Assembly (NCBI GenBank): GCA_021014945.1
Contig: MU266467.1
Span: 1-64,000, forward strand
Reading direction: 5' to 3'
Length of the DNA: 64,000 nt
Source of the DNA: Leucogyrophana mollusca
Lineage: Eukaryota; Basidiomycota; Agaricomycetes; Boletales
Made by a program: the position numbers and the translations under genes. Each line of letters starts with the position of its first letter. The stretch's first letter is position 1. Below are positions 1 through 12,300 of this stretch, one piece after another. The notes beneath the pieces were generated by a model. It searched no databases, had not been told where the DNA came from, and saw only the letters and a list, made by a program, of their open reading frames with translations.

Positions 1-1085
1 TGAATAAAAATTAGAAATTAAAACGGTGGTACGGCTTTGTGCGGAAGTATCTGGGGTCTCGGTACGAGATCCTTACCACACCGTGCTGGTACCTAGAGTT
101 TCGTAATGTAGGGTCAATTTTAAAAGCTCCGAGTTGGAACAGGTAACACATCACCGGCCATTCTGCGGTTTTGTCCGTCACAGAGTCCGCAGATTTGTGT
201 GTCGGAAATCCCCGGTGCCACTTTGCCGACGCGGCTGCCTTTGAAGTCCGCTCGGCCCAGCAAGTTCCAGAAACGGAATCAACCCCTGGCCACCACCACC
301 ATCTCCCTCGCCGCCATTGACAACGTCGAGCGTCATTGACGTCCCCACGAGCCCCCCCTTCCTCATACCCATCTCTCCCTCCTCCACCACTCCTCTATTA
401 TGCGATCCCGTGAGTTCTCTCACTTCGATGCAGAGGGGAGTTTATGTATTGTTATGTATTATCTACTTTACATCACTGCATATCACTTGACCGCGTCCCC
501 GCCACCAACCGGCTCATATGTCAACGAGAACCGCAGAGACGCGTCGGCGCTGTGAGATTCAGAGCATTGAGTGATGGTTGATCGCGAAAGAGAGAGACCG
601 TGAGAGCTGCTGGAGGTCGTCGTGAGCTTGCACGGCCGCCAAGAGTGTCGCTAGGTCCATACTGTTACTAGTGGTGTCCAGTGCACGGTGACTCGTCGCA
701 AGCAATGTCTGACAGTCGGCCACCAGCCGTTTGTCAGCCACCGGCATGGTTTGTCTCCGCTCAGTCAGCCGTCGCGCCGAGCATAGCCACACATACTCGA
801 TCACAGACTCGATCACGGACTTTTTCACGGATTGTCCAATTCCTGGACGTTCTCGTTTTTTCCCGCCGCATGCAGCAACGGTCACGGCGACTCTGCCATT
901 CAAGCGTCGGCCATCCGAGTTCACGTTCGTCAGCTTGTACTAGTAGATGTACGCTAAAAATGACCACAGGCATCGATTAGCGAAAAAAAAAAATACCACT
1001 GATAAAAGCAAGGGTAGTACAGCGAGGTCGGTAAATACCTACTAGCATAGGAAAGCGGAGGTATCGATGGGTATTCGAGGAGAGT
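1..1085. other. No confident gene
   Basis: I see no recognisable gene here. Minus-strand open frames at 178-423 (81 codons) and 559-924 (121 codons) have no family I recognise and no clear splice sites. Positions 795-840 hold a short run of near-repeats of tcgatcac/tcacgga. This stretch may include the downstream part of a gene lying outside the window. Confidence 0.4.
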
Positions 1086-1796
1086 CTAGGAATTTTTGTC
1101 TGCCCTTTCTTTGTCCATGCGAAGTTTTTCGACATAGATGAAAGTGAGGATGAGTAGATCCAGTATGTGTTCTCCCTGGCTGAATACTTCAAGGTAAGGA
1201 TCGTGCTTCGGCCCTAAAATACCAAGACTGCGTCTATGGTATCTGGCCACTTCGGTCTCAGAATCATCATTCAGATACAACTACGAAATGATTCTTAGTA
1301 AGAGCTTTCAAGTTGGGTGACGTGCTTGTTCAATGGTGGACCTACCACAACGACTTTAAAATCGAGCTTCCACTTATACGAACAGCCATCTGGACCTGTG
1401 AAGGTGCGTGTCCTAGCATCCAGGTGAGCTGTGGAACAAATCGCCTCTCGTTGACGACTAAAGCTAAAGGACCAACCGTCTCCGAATACCGCTACTTGGT
1501 ATGAACTCATCGGTCTTCAGTTCTTCCCCGCCAAAGCGGAAAACAGATGAAGCGAAAGTATGCCATTCAATGACTCCCAGCGCTGCGAACTGGTCGTGCA
1601 TATCGGAAACGTCATAGTTTGGTCTGATTTTCAACACTGTTGTTGTCCGTGACCCTAATTCGAAAGGCGTGTCTGTCTTATAGACAACTTGGCCTTGTTC
1701 ATTAGTGATGATGGTGTTGCGAACGTGTTCGCTGGAGAGTATGAACCGCATGATTGTACGGAAGAAGGGGTTCCCCAATACCTCGGGCGGCTCCAA
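1086..1796 (-). CDS. DUF6593-domain protein
   Basis: Protein of about 190 residues that looks like a complete DUF6593 protein, a family common in basidiomycetes and of unknown function. Three exons can be joined. The first (from 1796) starts MEPPEV and contains VYKTDTPFELGSRTT and GEELKTDEFIP. The second carries the family's TFTGPDGCSYKWKL segment. The third carries LYLNDDSETEVARYHRR and GEHILDLLILTFIYVEKLR, which are close to the family consensus at the C-terminus. The introns are roughly 1420-1480 and 1285-1345. No signal peptide is visible, and the hydrophobic C-terminal stretch is a family feature. The gene stands alone, with a plus-strand gene starting about 700 bases beyond its 5' end. 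The family call is firm; the function is unknown. Confidence 0.82.
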
Positions 1797-2493
1797 ATTT
1801 AAGGGCGTATCCTGAGAACGCTTTTACATCTGAGGTCAGTGCCCCCATCATCTTTCGATGGCTGTACATATGCTGTCCTTACCAAGACTAACCATGATCG
1901 ATAGGGTGTTGTCTAATCGTGGAGTGCTGCGCTGATTCCATCACTCGGTGCCGTGATTGACGGAGGGTCCTTCGAATGCTGGACCGATTTACACGATCAG
2001 TTCGAGATAGTGGTGGGATATATATTCGTAAGTGCAGAATCATTCGTGACAGTTCCTTTAGCAATGTGCGCGGAATAGGCATAGCACCACGTTCAGCCGT
2101 CACGCAGGAGTCATAACCCATCACTGCTTAAAGGATTGTTTCTGCCCAGCTCTGTGGTCGGTGTCGCTCTGTCAATACGCCCCTCGCAATGAGCGGTGGC
2201 CGTCAAAACTTGCGCGCCCCAAACACTCGCCTGGATCAAACATCATCGCGGGAACTGCTTTATAAAGAGCGGCCGAGAAATGTGATTTTCGTTGACGACA
2301 TTACCACCCGACCGTGCGTCATGACCATAAGACCAAACCCAGTCCTGCTGTCGCGGGCCAGTGGGCCAGTTCATAATGTCCAAAATATATAGGACGGCGC
2401 CCTGCCGACTCAGAGCCTTAGGTCTTTCTCTCCCTCTACCATCACCCAACCAAACGTCTTCACCTGCGTCACCTCCTTTGTTCATTCTAAGCC
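1797..2493. other. Intergenic region between divergent genes
   Basis: No gene is seen. Two AT-rich TATA-like sites on the plus strand, tataaa at 2261-2266 and aaatatata near 2383-2391, precede the next gene, whose ATG is at 2494. The second is the better placed. Confidence 0.4.
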
Positions 2494-3980
2494 ATGTCAC
2501 AAGATCTACAGAACCAGGCTGTGGCCGCGATCATCTCCACTGGGACGCGCCCTGGGTCCCCTGTGATCGCAGGCAAATGCACCAGCGATGTCTGTCCTCC
2601 AGCGGATAGCGTTGTTTCATCGGGACCCTGCTTCGGGGATGCAGCATTCAGCGCCCAGGTCGCCTCTCTCGCTGCGATGGTTGCCGGACAGCAGATTCTC
2701 ATCGCGGACTTGTACTCGCAAGCCTCAGATGACCGCGCAAAGGCCAAGACGCTTGCCGCTCGGGTCAAAAGTAACGAGAAGGAGTATGAAGTCTTCAGGG
2801 GTAATCTCCTCGCCGAGCTCATCGATATCTCCGCGGAGCGCCAGCGCCAGCAGACGGCCTTCGAGAGCTTGCGCCTGGAAATGACTAAGAAGATTTATGC
2901 TTGCGAGACGGAAGTGTCTGCGCTCAAGCTGTCACTCGCATCGGAGACGGCAGCGCGTGCGTCGCTCGAGGCTGCTGGACAGGGTGCGAAGGATTCTCAG
3001 CGTCTGAAGATTCACCCGGAGGTAGCTCGCCGCCTCGTCGAGAGGGGGGTAATGCCTGGTGTGTTCTTGATTAATCTGCTCCCAGCTACCCTTCGGAATC
3101 TAATCCTGTTCCAGCCTGTGCCACTCCCAGGAATATGGAGGCCAAGCCGCCTCGAAAAGACAACAGCAAAGAGAACCAACCTCTGCCAACCTCTTTGACG
3201 GGCAAAACGCTTGCTCCTACAGTCTCGGCCATTTCAGTTCCATGTCAGCCGTCTCCCCACTACAAGCTTGATTCGAAACTGAACTGGTTTCATAGCTGCC
3301 TCCTGCACTCGGGAAAGTGGGGCAAAAGGATCCGAGGAGATTTTAACGAGGTCCGCTTTGGCCACCAAGCCTACGAATATCGCGGTACAGGCCAAGAAAC
3401 CTCGTCAGTCTCTGCTCCCTTCCTTGCGCAATCAGTTCTCGAAGGCGCCCAAAGGTAAATCATCTCTTTGTCTCGCTCCCAGTTCCCATTTTGAAGGTCC
3501 CCCAACAGATGGGAAGGCCAGTGTTGGTATAGCGTCTGTGCCAGTCAAGGTGTCTACTGTCCAGGTCTCCCTGGGGAAGGCGTCGACTAGGAGGTTGACC
3601 AGTACGATGCTGTTTTCTCCATTTCTGCGCTGCATTACTCACACTTAAACCCCAGCGAATGTTGAGTTGCCTCCGTCGTCGTCGTCCTCAGTAGCCCCTG
3701 TCGCTGTGCCAGTCCTGTCCCGCCCTGAGAACCTTCCCACGGTGCGCCATGCTCGGAGGTCGGATCCCCCTTTGATCATCGACCTCTCTATGAGTAGCAT
3801 CCTTGCTACGAAGCGTACGTGCTCTGACATCTCTGCGTCCTGGCAATTCTAACCTGACGCATAGGGTTCTTCTCCAAACTCCGAGGCGAAAGCATCTATG
3901 TCTCCCCCATCCGGGCTACAAGGCGCCACCGCCAAGCACGCCATCGAACCTCCGCTGATCATGTCGCTGGTAGTGTTTGA
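2494..3980 (+). CDS. Hypothetical coiled-coil / Ser-Pro-rich protein
   Basis: I do not recognise the family. The first exon (2494 to about 3060) gives about 190 residues. It has a Cys/Pro-containing N-terminus and then a long Ala/Glu/Arg-rich heptad-like stretch (about residues 55-175) that should form a coiled coil. Downstream, several short open segments are bounded by plausible GT-AG sites: 3090-3290 with PPRKDNSKENQPLP, 3358-3456 with KPTNIAVQAKKPRQS, 3656-3812 with a poly-Ser tract, and 3865-3980. They encode a basic, Ser/Pro-rich tail that is probably disordered. A stop at 3978-3980 closes one reading. A donor at 3970 could instead carry the transcript on into the tandem repeats at 4083-4703. 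The first exon is well supported; the 3' half is uncertain. Confidence 0.5.
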
Positions 3981-4082
3981 ACCTCTCGATTGCCCCTCGT
4001 GTGGCACCGGAGGCATCCGCGTTTTCCTCCTCTCCTAGCATGCGTATGTTTCCTTTCACAGACCGTCTAGATTCCGCAGTGT

Positions 4083-4703
4083 TTTTCTTTTTTTCTTTTC
4101 TCCGCCCTCTCCTGCGACTCTGTTGTCGGTGGCCCTTCAGAGCGGCCCCGACCTCGGAGTTTTAGGAAAGTGTGGACTATGCTCCTGGACAATTTTCTCC
4201 CTCGGACATCACATATTATGGACACTGGTGCCGCTGTCTTCATTTTCTTCTTCTTCCCCTCTGGCTTCTCCTCCCATTCTGTGTCGGTGGTCCTTGAGAG
4301 TGACCTCGACCGCAGAGTGGTTTTCGAGAAGGCATGGACTAGACCTTTTTCATCGGACATCATATACCTGGACACTGGTGTCGCTACCCTCATGTTTTTT
4401 CTTCCCCTCTGGCTTTTCCTGCCATTCTGTCGTCGGTGGTCCTTGAGAGCGACTTCGAGCACAGAGTGGTTTCGAGAAGACATGGACTAGATTTTTTCCA
4501 TCGGACATCTTGTATTGTGGACACTGGACTTTCCCGCATTTTCTTTCTAGCTTCTCCTGTCATCCTGTTCTTTTGTCGTTGGCCCTTGACAGTGGCCTCG
4601 ATGATGGAGTTGTTTGTGGGAGCTAGCTATAGTATGGACTATATTTCTGGACAATTTTCTCAATCGGACGCTGCATGTATAACGGACATTGGGTTTGGAT
4701 AAA
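4083..4703 (+). repeat. Decayed tandem repeat of a ~150-base unit (four copies)
   Basis: Four diverged copies lie head to tail, at about 4083-4236, 4237-4388, 4389-4528 and 4529-4703. Each starts with a pyrimidine-rich stretch (ttcttcccctctggctt...), passes an acceptor-like tcggtggyccttgag or cag, then has a core like agtggttttcgagaa..catggacta, then catcggacatc, and ends in ggacactgg. The order of polypyrimidine tract, acceptor and short open segment suggests that an intron plus exon near the end of the preceding gene was duplicated several times and is now decaying. Open frames cross copies 2 and 3, but no conserved protein is recognised. Confidence 0.7.
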
Positions 4704-4806
4704 AATCATGTTCTGATCATCGTGCATGGCCGCCCGTTTCGGCTCAAAGACAGCAACACAATATCAAGGCGCCAAATAAACCAATGATATCCCTAAAACG
4801 AGGTGA

Positions 4807-6029
4807 TTACATGATAATGCATTCCTTCTCCTTTGTACCAGCCTGCGCATGCTCTGCCTCTTCAGCGGCTAAAATCAGTTTCTCTTCCTCCGTCAAAAGC
4901 TGAAGTCACCACGATCAGCAGGGACGCCCAAGTCCAAAGAGCTGGACGACTTACGCCTTTCTTCGCTCGCTCCATCATCGCCTTCCTCCGACTCTCTCTC
5001 TCCGCCTTCGCTCGACTGGCAATATTAAGCGGTCGCAAAGATCGCAGGAGGTACGAATGACAACGGGTCCAGTATAGATTTGGTTACAGTTGAATTATTA
5101 GATGTATTAGAGTTGGTAGACGTAGTAGTCGTGGGGTTGGTCGTTTCGTCGCGTGGTACGGTGGTCGATACATGAGTAGATGCGGTATTGGATACAAAAG
5201 AAGAGCTGGTGCGTCATGAGTGGTTACTGAGCGACGAAAGGCATAACTAGACTCACCGGTCAGTCTTGGAGAATATGTTAATACCATTGAGCTGAGATGA
5301 GTTCGGAGTTTGGGCCGCGCGTGATGGAGCAGGAGCAGCGGTCGAGCCCGAAGCTTTCTTCGCCGGCCCAGTAGAAGGACCAGATGACTTCACAGAGAAT
5401 TTGGGCATAGATCGAGCGAGGAGGGAGGATGGTGGCGCTCTGGAAGCGCCGGAGCTCGAGGTAGCTGGAGTGGATAATGAAGGGCAGCTATGGTCCTTCG
5501 GGAAGCGATGCTGTGGGCAGAACTGTTGCTTGCATTTCTGCAGTTCAATGGTCAGCGCATTGAATGACGACACGAAACCCATGGCACGTACATCGCAGCC
5601 TATCGGTGCAAACAGGACCTTGCCACACTTCCCTCGAGCACAGACCGGCGCAGATCTGGTCTTGCCGGATTTGCCAGTCATGACAGAGCACTCCGTGCTG
5701 ATGTGACGCTCCATTCGAATGTTAGGATCTTGTCCAGGAGGAATGGCCACAGGGCTATTGCAAAGAGGACCTAAATATCCAGTGAGCTTGTTAGGCGCTT
5801 CGCACACGACCGGTAGGAAAAACCTACAGCTTGGTGCAACCCGGTTGTGCTTGCTCTCATCGTAGCTCGGACATTTATGAGCGGCTACGGTGAAGTGCTC
5901 TCCACAGAATCTCTGCGAGCAGTGTTGGCACTTGAATGGCAGGAAATCGACGAGAAGGCATGACTGCTCTGAACACTGGTGGCCGATTGCCAACAGCTGA
6001 GCGTCGCGTTCTGGGGCCGAGTCAGACAT
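4807..6029 (-). CDS. AN1-type zinc finger protein with C-terminal CaaX box
   Basis: A ZFAND2/AIRAPL-like protein with two AN1 zinc fingers, a family that links stress and proteasome function. It starts MSDSAPERD. The first AN1 is Cx4C...Cx2Cx4Cx2H (CSEQSC, CQHCSQRFCGEH). The second begins CARGKC and ends, across a 54-base intron at 5538-5591, in CKQQFCPQHRFPKDHSC. A Ser/Pro/Ala-rich linker ends NIFSKTDR. If a donor at 5256-5251 is used, a final part reads RAKAERESRRKAMMERAKKG then LLTEEEKLILAAEEAEHAQ, and the protein ends in CIIM followed by TAA at 4807-4809, a prenylation-type CaaX box as in AIRAPL. Without that splice the gene stops at once at 5253. The exact exons between 5030 and 5250 are unresolved; one extra Thr/Ser-rich exon is possible. 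The upstream neighbour on the plus strand is the ABC transporter. Confidence 0.82.
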
Positions 6030-6177
6030 AATGATGGTGTAAGAAAGAGATTGGAACGAAGAACAAAGACGAGTCGGTATAATATAAATGGTGGATGGTG
6101 GACGCGCGGCCTTGCAGTACACGCAAGCACCGCGCACTCAGACTATTGCTGTGGTGGGACAAGCCAGAAGAACGGTG

Positions 6178-6211
6178 AAGGTTCCATAGCCGGTATCACG
6201 CTTAGTAATCC
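6178..6211. repeat. 34-base element shared with 14795-14828
   Basis: This stretch matches 14795-14828 at 29 of 34 positions, with cacgcttagtaatc identical. Both copies lie in the gap between a minus-strand gene start and a plus-strand gene start. Here the gap is between the AN1 protein (6029) and the ABC transporter (6374). Confidence 0.6.
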
Positions 6212-6373
6212 GCTCACTGACCGTAAGTAGTAACACACCGAGTCACCGGAGTCCGGTTCCGGTCCCTCGACCAGAGATTGGGTTCGAGTTCCTACCGGTT
6301 CCTAGAATCCTACGTCCAACATCCTCAGCATTCTCAGATATCCTGTTGAACAACTGTTGCAGGTCAAAGAGAT

Positions 6374-9300
6374 ATGTATGGCCTTGGTCAGCTCGGTGAC
6401 CATTGGTCCGCTCAAACAGTGCTTGGAGCACACTTTGGAACTCTGCCAAAGATACTACCCAAAGACGCGTAAGTACTAGTAGGTTGTTCTCATGATTGGC
6501 GGCACGGCTGACGGCGATACTGCAGGGTATGGCTCAGCTCGTTGATGATCCCCGCATATTTTGCCGGCGCGTCAGCAGTTTTGCTAATTCTTCACCTTAT
6601 CCTACTCTCTTCTCCAGTTCAAAACACCTGGGCTCGTGTCGTTCGTCGCTCAGAAGATCTCCAACCAGCAACTCCCCCCGAAACAGGAGCCAATCTTTAC
6701 GCTGGAGGCTTCTTCTCTGATGCGAAGGCTTTCGTCTCGCAACATGGTGGGCCTATCATATACGGCTACAAGGTTGCTCGGTTCGTTGGCTGCTTAGCAC
6801 TGCTGGGCCTTTCGTTGGCGACTTTTATACTGGAAGAGCGAGAAGAGCATACATTGGGAGTCTTGGGTAAGCACTGGGGTGGTAAGCGCCCCAAACATCG
6901 TGCATCAGACGATCAACCCCTCTTCTCTCGTGCCGAGTGGCATCAATTCGCTCTTTGTATGGCGTCGGTACGTAGGTGCTACATCCTCACGTAGTCGTCC
7001 ATCTTATAGTTGTTCAGGTCTATGCGTCCTTGCTGGGGCTCGTCTCGGTTACTACTCGGCCTCGTTGGAGCAAACTTGTGTCAACTCACCTGACCACTTT
7101 ACTGCTAGCAATTTTCGCAGTCTATGCCTACCGTGATCTGTTTCCTCTGGTAACCTTCACGAAGGATCCGAAGGACCTTCATGAGGGCTATCTGTTATGG
7201 GCCAAAGTTTCCGTCTTAGCCTTGATTAGTGTCGTGTTTCCGATGGTCAGCCCGCGGCAGTATATTCCGTGTGACCCTGCTGTAGGTTTCCATCTGTCCT
7301 AGTGAAATCATCTGACGTTTTCCTCAAGGATCCCGCAGACACACCTCATCCCGAACAAACAGCGTCGTGGCTGTCGATGCTACTGTTCATATGGGAGGAC
7401 CCAATCGTCTATTTGGCCTATAAAATGCCTCACTTGTCACACGAACAACTGCCACCTATGTCTGATGACGATCGTTCTAGGAATTTGATCAAGAAAGCTT
7501 TCCCAGTAAGTCCAGCCTTTTGGGATCATCGCGCGAAAGTTTACCAACGTCACGAAAGCATCTTGACCCCTTCTCTGGTGGTAAAAGGCGTCACATATTC
7601 TTCGGCTTAATGAGAGTGTACAGTGAGTGTGGAGCTCTTGAGATCATAGTGCGATATTGACACACTGATAGGGATGGAGTACACCATACTGGCGTTGATG
7701 GTTTGTATTGTCGCATTCGTGAACCTTGCCAGCCCTCTCGGTATCAACTTTCTCCTACAGTGAGTGATTGGCTTACTATTTTATCCCTTACCGTTTATAT
7801 CTTGTATAGGTACTTGGAGACTGGTGGCGAAGGCGCTGTCGTTCGCCCGTGGGTTTGGATTACGTGGCTATTCTTTGGGCCCATGGCAGGTTCCCTCGCT
7901 TTCCAATGGTATATCTTCATCGCCGTAAGTATGTCAAAATGCTTGGGATAGGGCTACTTCCTAATCTGTGTACCTAGACGCGTACACTGGTGCGGACCGA
8001 AGGGATTATTACGCAGCTCGTCTTCAATCACTCGCTGCGTATCCGAATGAAAGCCGAACTTCCAGATGATAGCAAGAGCGGCGAGTCTACTGCTGCATCT
8101 ACCCCCGATACCGCATCCATCGCTGAGTCAAGCACCCCCGACGATGAGGTGGGCACGAGCGGTAGCGAAGAAGAGACTCTTCAACCTAGCTCTGCGAGCG
8201 TGACGTCTTCATCGAGGAAAGGGAAGCAAAAGGCAAAAGACGCAAAAGAAACTAATGACACGCGGATGCCGAAGTCCAGCGCGGACAACCTGGTCGGCAA
8301 AATCAACAATCTCGTTACCACAGATCTGAACAATATCACTGATGGCCGAGATTTACTGCTTGTCGGTGAGTAGTACGACCCAGTTTGCGAGAGCGGACTG
8401 ATGACCCACTTTTCAGGTCTATATATCCCCTTGCAGGTTGGCTTATGTATCTGGTTCCTTTACAATATTCTGGGGTGGAGTGCACTGGTTGGCTTGGCTG
8501 TCATGATTCTACTGTTTCCTCTCCCCGGCTACGTAGCACAGAAGATACAAACTGTTCAGGTCACGAAAATGAACAAGGTGCGTCCCTGCGATGGGAGTCA
8601 AACGGAAGCTTACCTCGAAAAACACATTGTAGACTGATGCAAGAGTACAAACGGTTACAGAAAGTGAGAATTCCGATCCTGCCTCGGCCATTAGTCACTT
8701 ACACGCAACAGCCATGAATGTTCTCCGCATGATCAAGCTTTTCGGATGGGAACACAAGATGGACAAAAAGATCACAGAGAAGCGTGAAGAAGAGCTCATC
8801 TGGACTTGGAAGCAGAAAATCCTCGAACTTATCAACAACAATTTGAAGTAAGTTTGACGTTGTCACATAGTCAACAGTGACTAACACAGACGCAGCTTTG
8901 TGATCCCTCTTGTCACAATGCTTTCCACCTATACCACCTACGTGCGTTCGCAGTGTCGCTAAGCTTCCCTCTGGCTGTCACGTACTCATTTCCTTCTCGT
9001 AGACCCTAGTCATGGGGCAGAACCTCAGTGGTATGGGCAGACAATCTTCTGTTGTCTACGATCATTCATCACCCCCTTGCAGCTTCCAAAGTATTTTCAT
9101 CCATGTCCAGTACGTCAATGATTAACTTCGTCATTTCCCTGCTAACGTCGCGCGGTTCCAGTCTTTGACATCCTGCGTGATCAACTTCATACCGTGTTTT
9201 ACATGGTTCCAAAAATGGTGCAGGGTAAAGGAGTTTCTGCGCCTACTCGGATCAATCAATTTCTGAATGAATGTTTCCAGCCAAAGTATCTCTCGACCGC

Positions 9301-12300
9301 GTAAACGGCTTCTTAGTCGACACCGAGTTATTGGACCAGTACACCGACTCTGACGAACAGGGCATCCAGCTGTTTGAGCAAGACGAGAATGACTCCAACA
9401 CCATTGGCTTCCGTAATGCAGTTTTTGCTTGGTCAAATGACAACAGCGGGACCTTGACCCCCTCAAAACGGAAGTTCAATCTGCGTGTTGAAGACGAGCT
9501 CGTCTTTGAGCGTGGACATATCAACCTCATTGTCGGACCGACGGGTTCAGGAAAGACCTCGATGTTGATGGCGCTATTGGGTAAGTCATCACATTGCACT
9601 CCGTGGGCGTCGTCTCATTGCGCGGACTGGCTGCAGGCGAGATGCATTTTATTCCTTCAGATCCAACGTCTTGGTTTGGGCTTCCTCGCGATGGAGGAGT
9701 CGCCTATGCAGCGCAAGAATCGTGGGTTCAAAATGAGACTATTCGGGTACGGAAACTCGAGACTTTACCATGGTTTATTTGCTATAAATCATAATTTTAG
9801 GATAACATTCTTTTCGGAACACCTTACGACGAGATCCGGTACAAGAAAGGTGACATGCTCTGCTCCTGGCTAGTAACTCACGCTGACATCTCAGGATAGT
9901 GTTGCATCAATGTGCGCTTGAGCGCGATCTGACCCTGTTCGAAGCTGGCGATCAAACAGAAGTCGGGGAGAAAGGTCTGACTCTTAGGTGAGTGGATTGC
10001 GGCATAAACTGCCACGTTGTACTGATGATCTCCATCCCCAAGCGGCGGTCAAAAGGTAAGGAAAGACTTGCTTATCCTTCGGTCGCAGGCTGAGCTTGGG
10101 ACAGGCAAGAATCACTCTTGCGCGGGCAATCTATTCTCCCGCGCAAATTCTCTTGCTGGACGACGTGAGCATCGCCCGAATAACAGGGTCTGCATGTTGC
10201 TGACCGCATTCCGTCAGGTTCTGGCGGCGCTCGACGTGCATACTTCAAAATGGATTGTTGATAAATGTCTGGCTGGTGATCTTGTGCAGGGTCGTACCGT
10301 ACTGCTGGTGGTATGTCCAAGCTGAACCCAACCTTCCATTACGCTGACAAATAAGCAAGACGCACAACGTTGCGATGGCCAGCTCGGTAGCTCATTTTGT
10401 AGTTTCTCTTGGTTCCAACGGCCGTGTTCTCAGTCAAGGCTCCATCTCCGACGCCATCGCAAAGGACGACCGACTAGCTGCGGAAGTGGCAAAAGAACAG
10501 GAAGCCATTGAGGATGAAGCAGAGGTCATCGACAATGAGCCCGAAATCAAGACCGAGACCAAGGGAGACGGAAAACTCGTGGTCGCGGAAGAAATACTAG
10601 AAGGTCATGTTAGCTGGGCTGCGTGTGGGTCGTTCCCAAAGCTTTCTGGGACTATAGCTAATGTGCCACCTGCCTTTTTAGTCAAGTTATACCTCGTTGG
10701 TCTGGGAGGTCACTATTCACTGATATTCTGGATCGTCTTCCTCGCTCTCATGGGTTTAACTGACCTAATCAATACCATACAAACATGGTTCCTCGGTTAC
10801 TGGGCTTCTCAATACGAAATCCACCCGCCGTCGGAAGTCAAAGTTCCCTAGTGAGCATACGTCTCCGCATTCAGACTTGAAGCCAATAACAGTTTTCTCA
10901 AGCTACCTAACGGTATATGCGCTGCTCCTTGTAGTTGCCTGCCTGGCGTATTCTGTAGGATACGCGCTCTATTTCTATGGCACAATGAGAGCATCAAGGA
11001 CCATCCACAAGCAACTCGTCGAGTCTGTCTTAGGGACAACTTTGAGGTGCACAACTAATTATATATTCCGTCCGTTCACGACTGACTGTATCCAGGTGGC
11101 TTGATACAACGCCTACTTCACGAGTAATTACGCGGTGCACCCAAGATATCCGAGCCAGTACGAACCTTTCTTTATGGTTATAGCGTTTGTCTCACTGTTT
11201 TTGTAGTCGATGGACCTCTGGCCCAGGGAGTCGGGTTTGTGGTAGAGCTCACTCTGACAATGATTATAAAGCTTGGAGCTGTCGTTGTGATGACGCCCGC
11301 ATTCCTGCTACCCGGCCTCGTCGTCGGGGTGGTGGGTGGATTTATAGGCAGGATGTATATGAAAGCCCAATTATCGGTGAAGCGAGAGATGAGCAACGCA
11401 AAGGCACCGGTTCTGGGACATTTCGGCGCAGCCATTGCGGGGTTAAGTAAGTTCTGTGCATCACTGTCAGACATATGTCCTCACAGAGCCCTCGTTAGCT
11501 TCCATCAGGGCTTACGGTGCGGAAGAAGCTTTCAAAGGGGAATCGTTGACACGGATCGACCGCTACACAAAATCCGCGCGCATGTTCTACAACTTGAATC
11601 GGTGTGTTCTACTGCATGTGTCACCCAATTTGTTGCGTGCTAACCCTGGGCGGAAGTTGGGTTTCTGTACGTCTCGACGTCATCAGCGCCTTATTCACTG
11701 CATGTCTTGCCGCATATCTTATTTACGGCGGTAACATTCCGAAAGCATCGAACATTGGTTTCTCCTTAAACATGGCCGGTACGTAGGTTTGGGGCGGGAT
11801 TTCTGTCCTACTGAACAATGTTTGCGCAGTTGGCTTCAGCTCCATGATTCTATGGTGGGTTCGGTTCTTGAACGAGGTGGAAGTCCATGGTGAGTCGCGT
11901 AGATCTACTATTTGAGACACGTACTCCACTACTTTTTTCACCAGGCAACAGGTATGTTTTGCTTCTTCTTCTTGAGAATCGTGTCCATATACGGGGATTC
12001 TAGTCTCGAGCGAGTCGATAGCTATATCAAGATAGAGCAGGAACCGAAGTCCACAGAGGGCGGTCAACCACCAGCATACTGGCCTGCAAGTGGTGACTTG
12101 AGAGTGGAGAATCTATCTGCTCGTTATTCCTTGGTACACCGCAAGCCAGTTTGTTTCACATTCTACGGCTGACCGCGAGCTACACAGGACGGTCCGAAAG
12201 TGTTACACGATCTAAACTTCCATATTGCCTCTGGCCAGCGCGTTGGTATCGGTGTGTACCACCCACGCATAGTTTTACCTGATGCTGAAACTTCACTGGG

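Noticed and set aside
559..924. Minus-strand 121-codon frame as a gene
   Set aside because: No family recognised; partly built on short local repeats. Left as unsupported.
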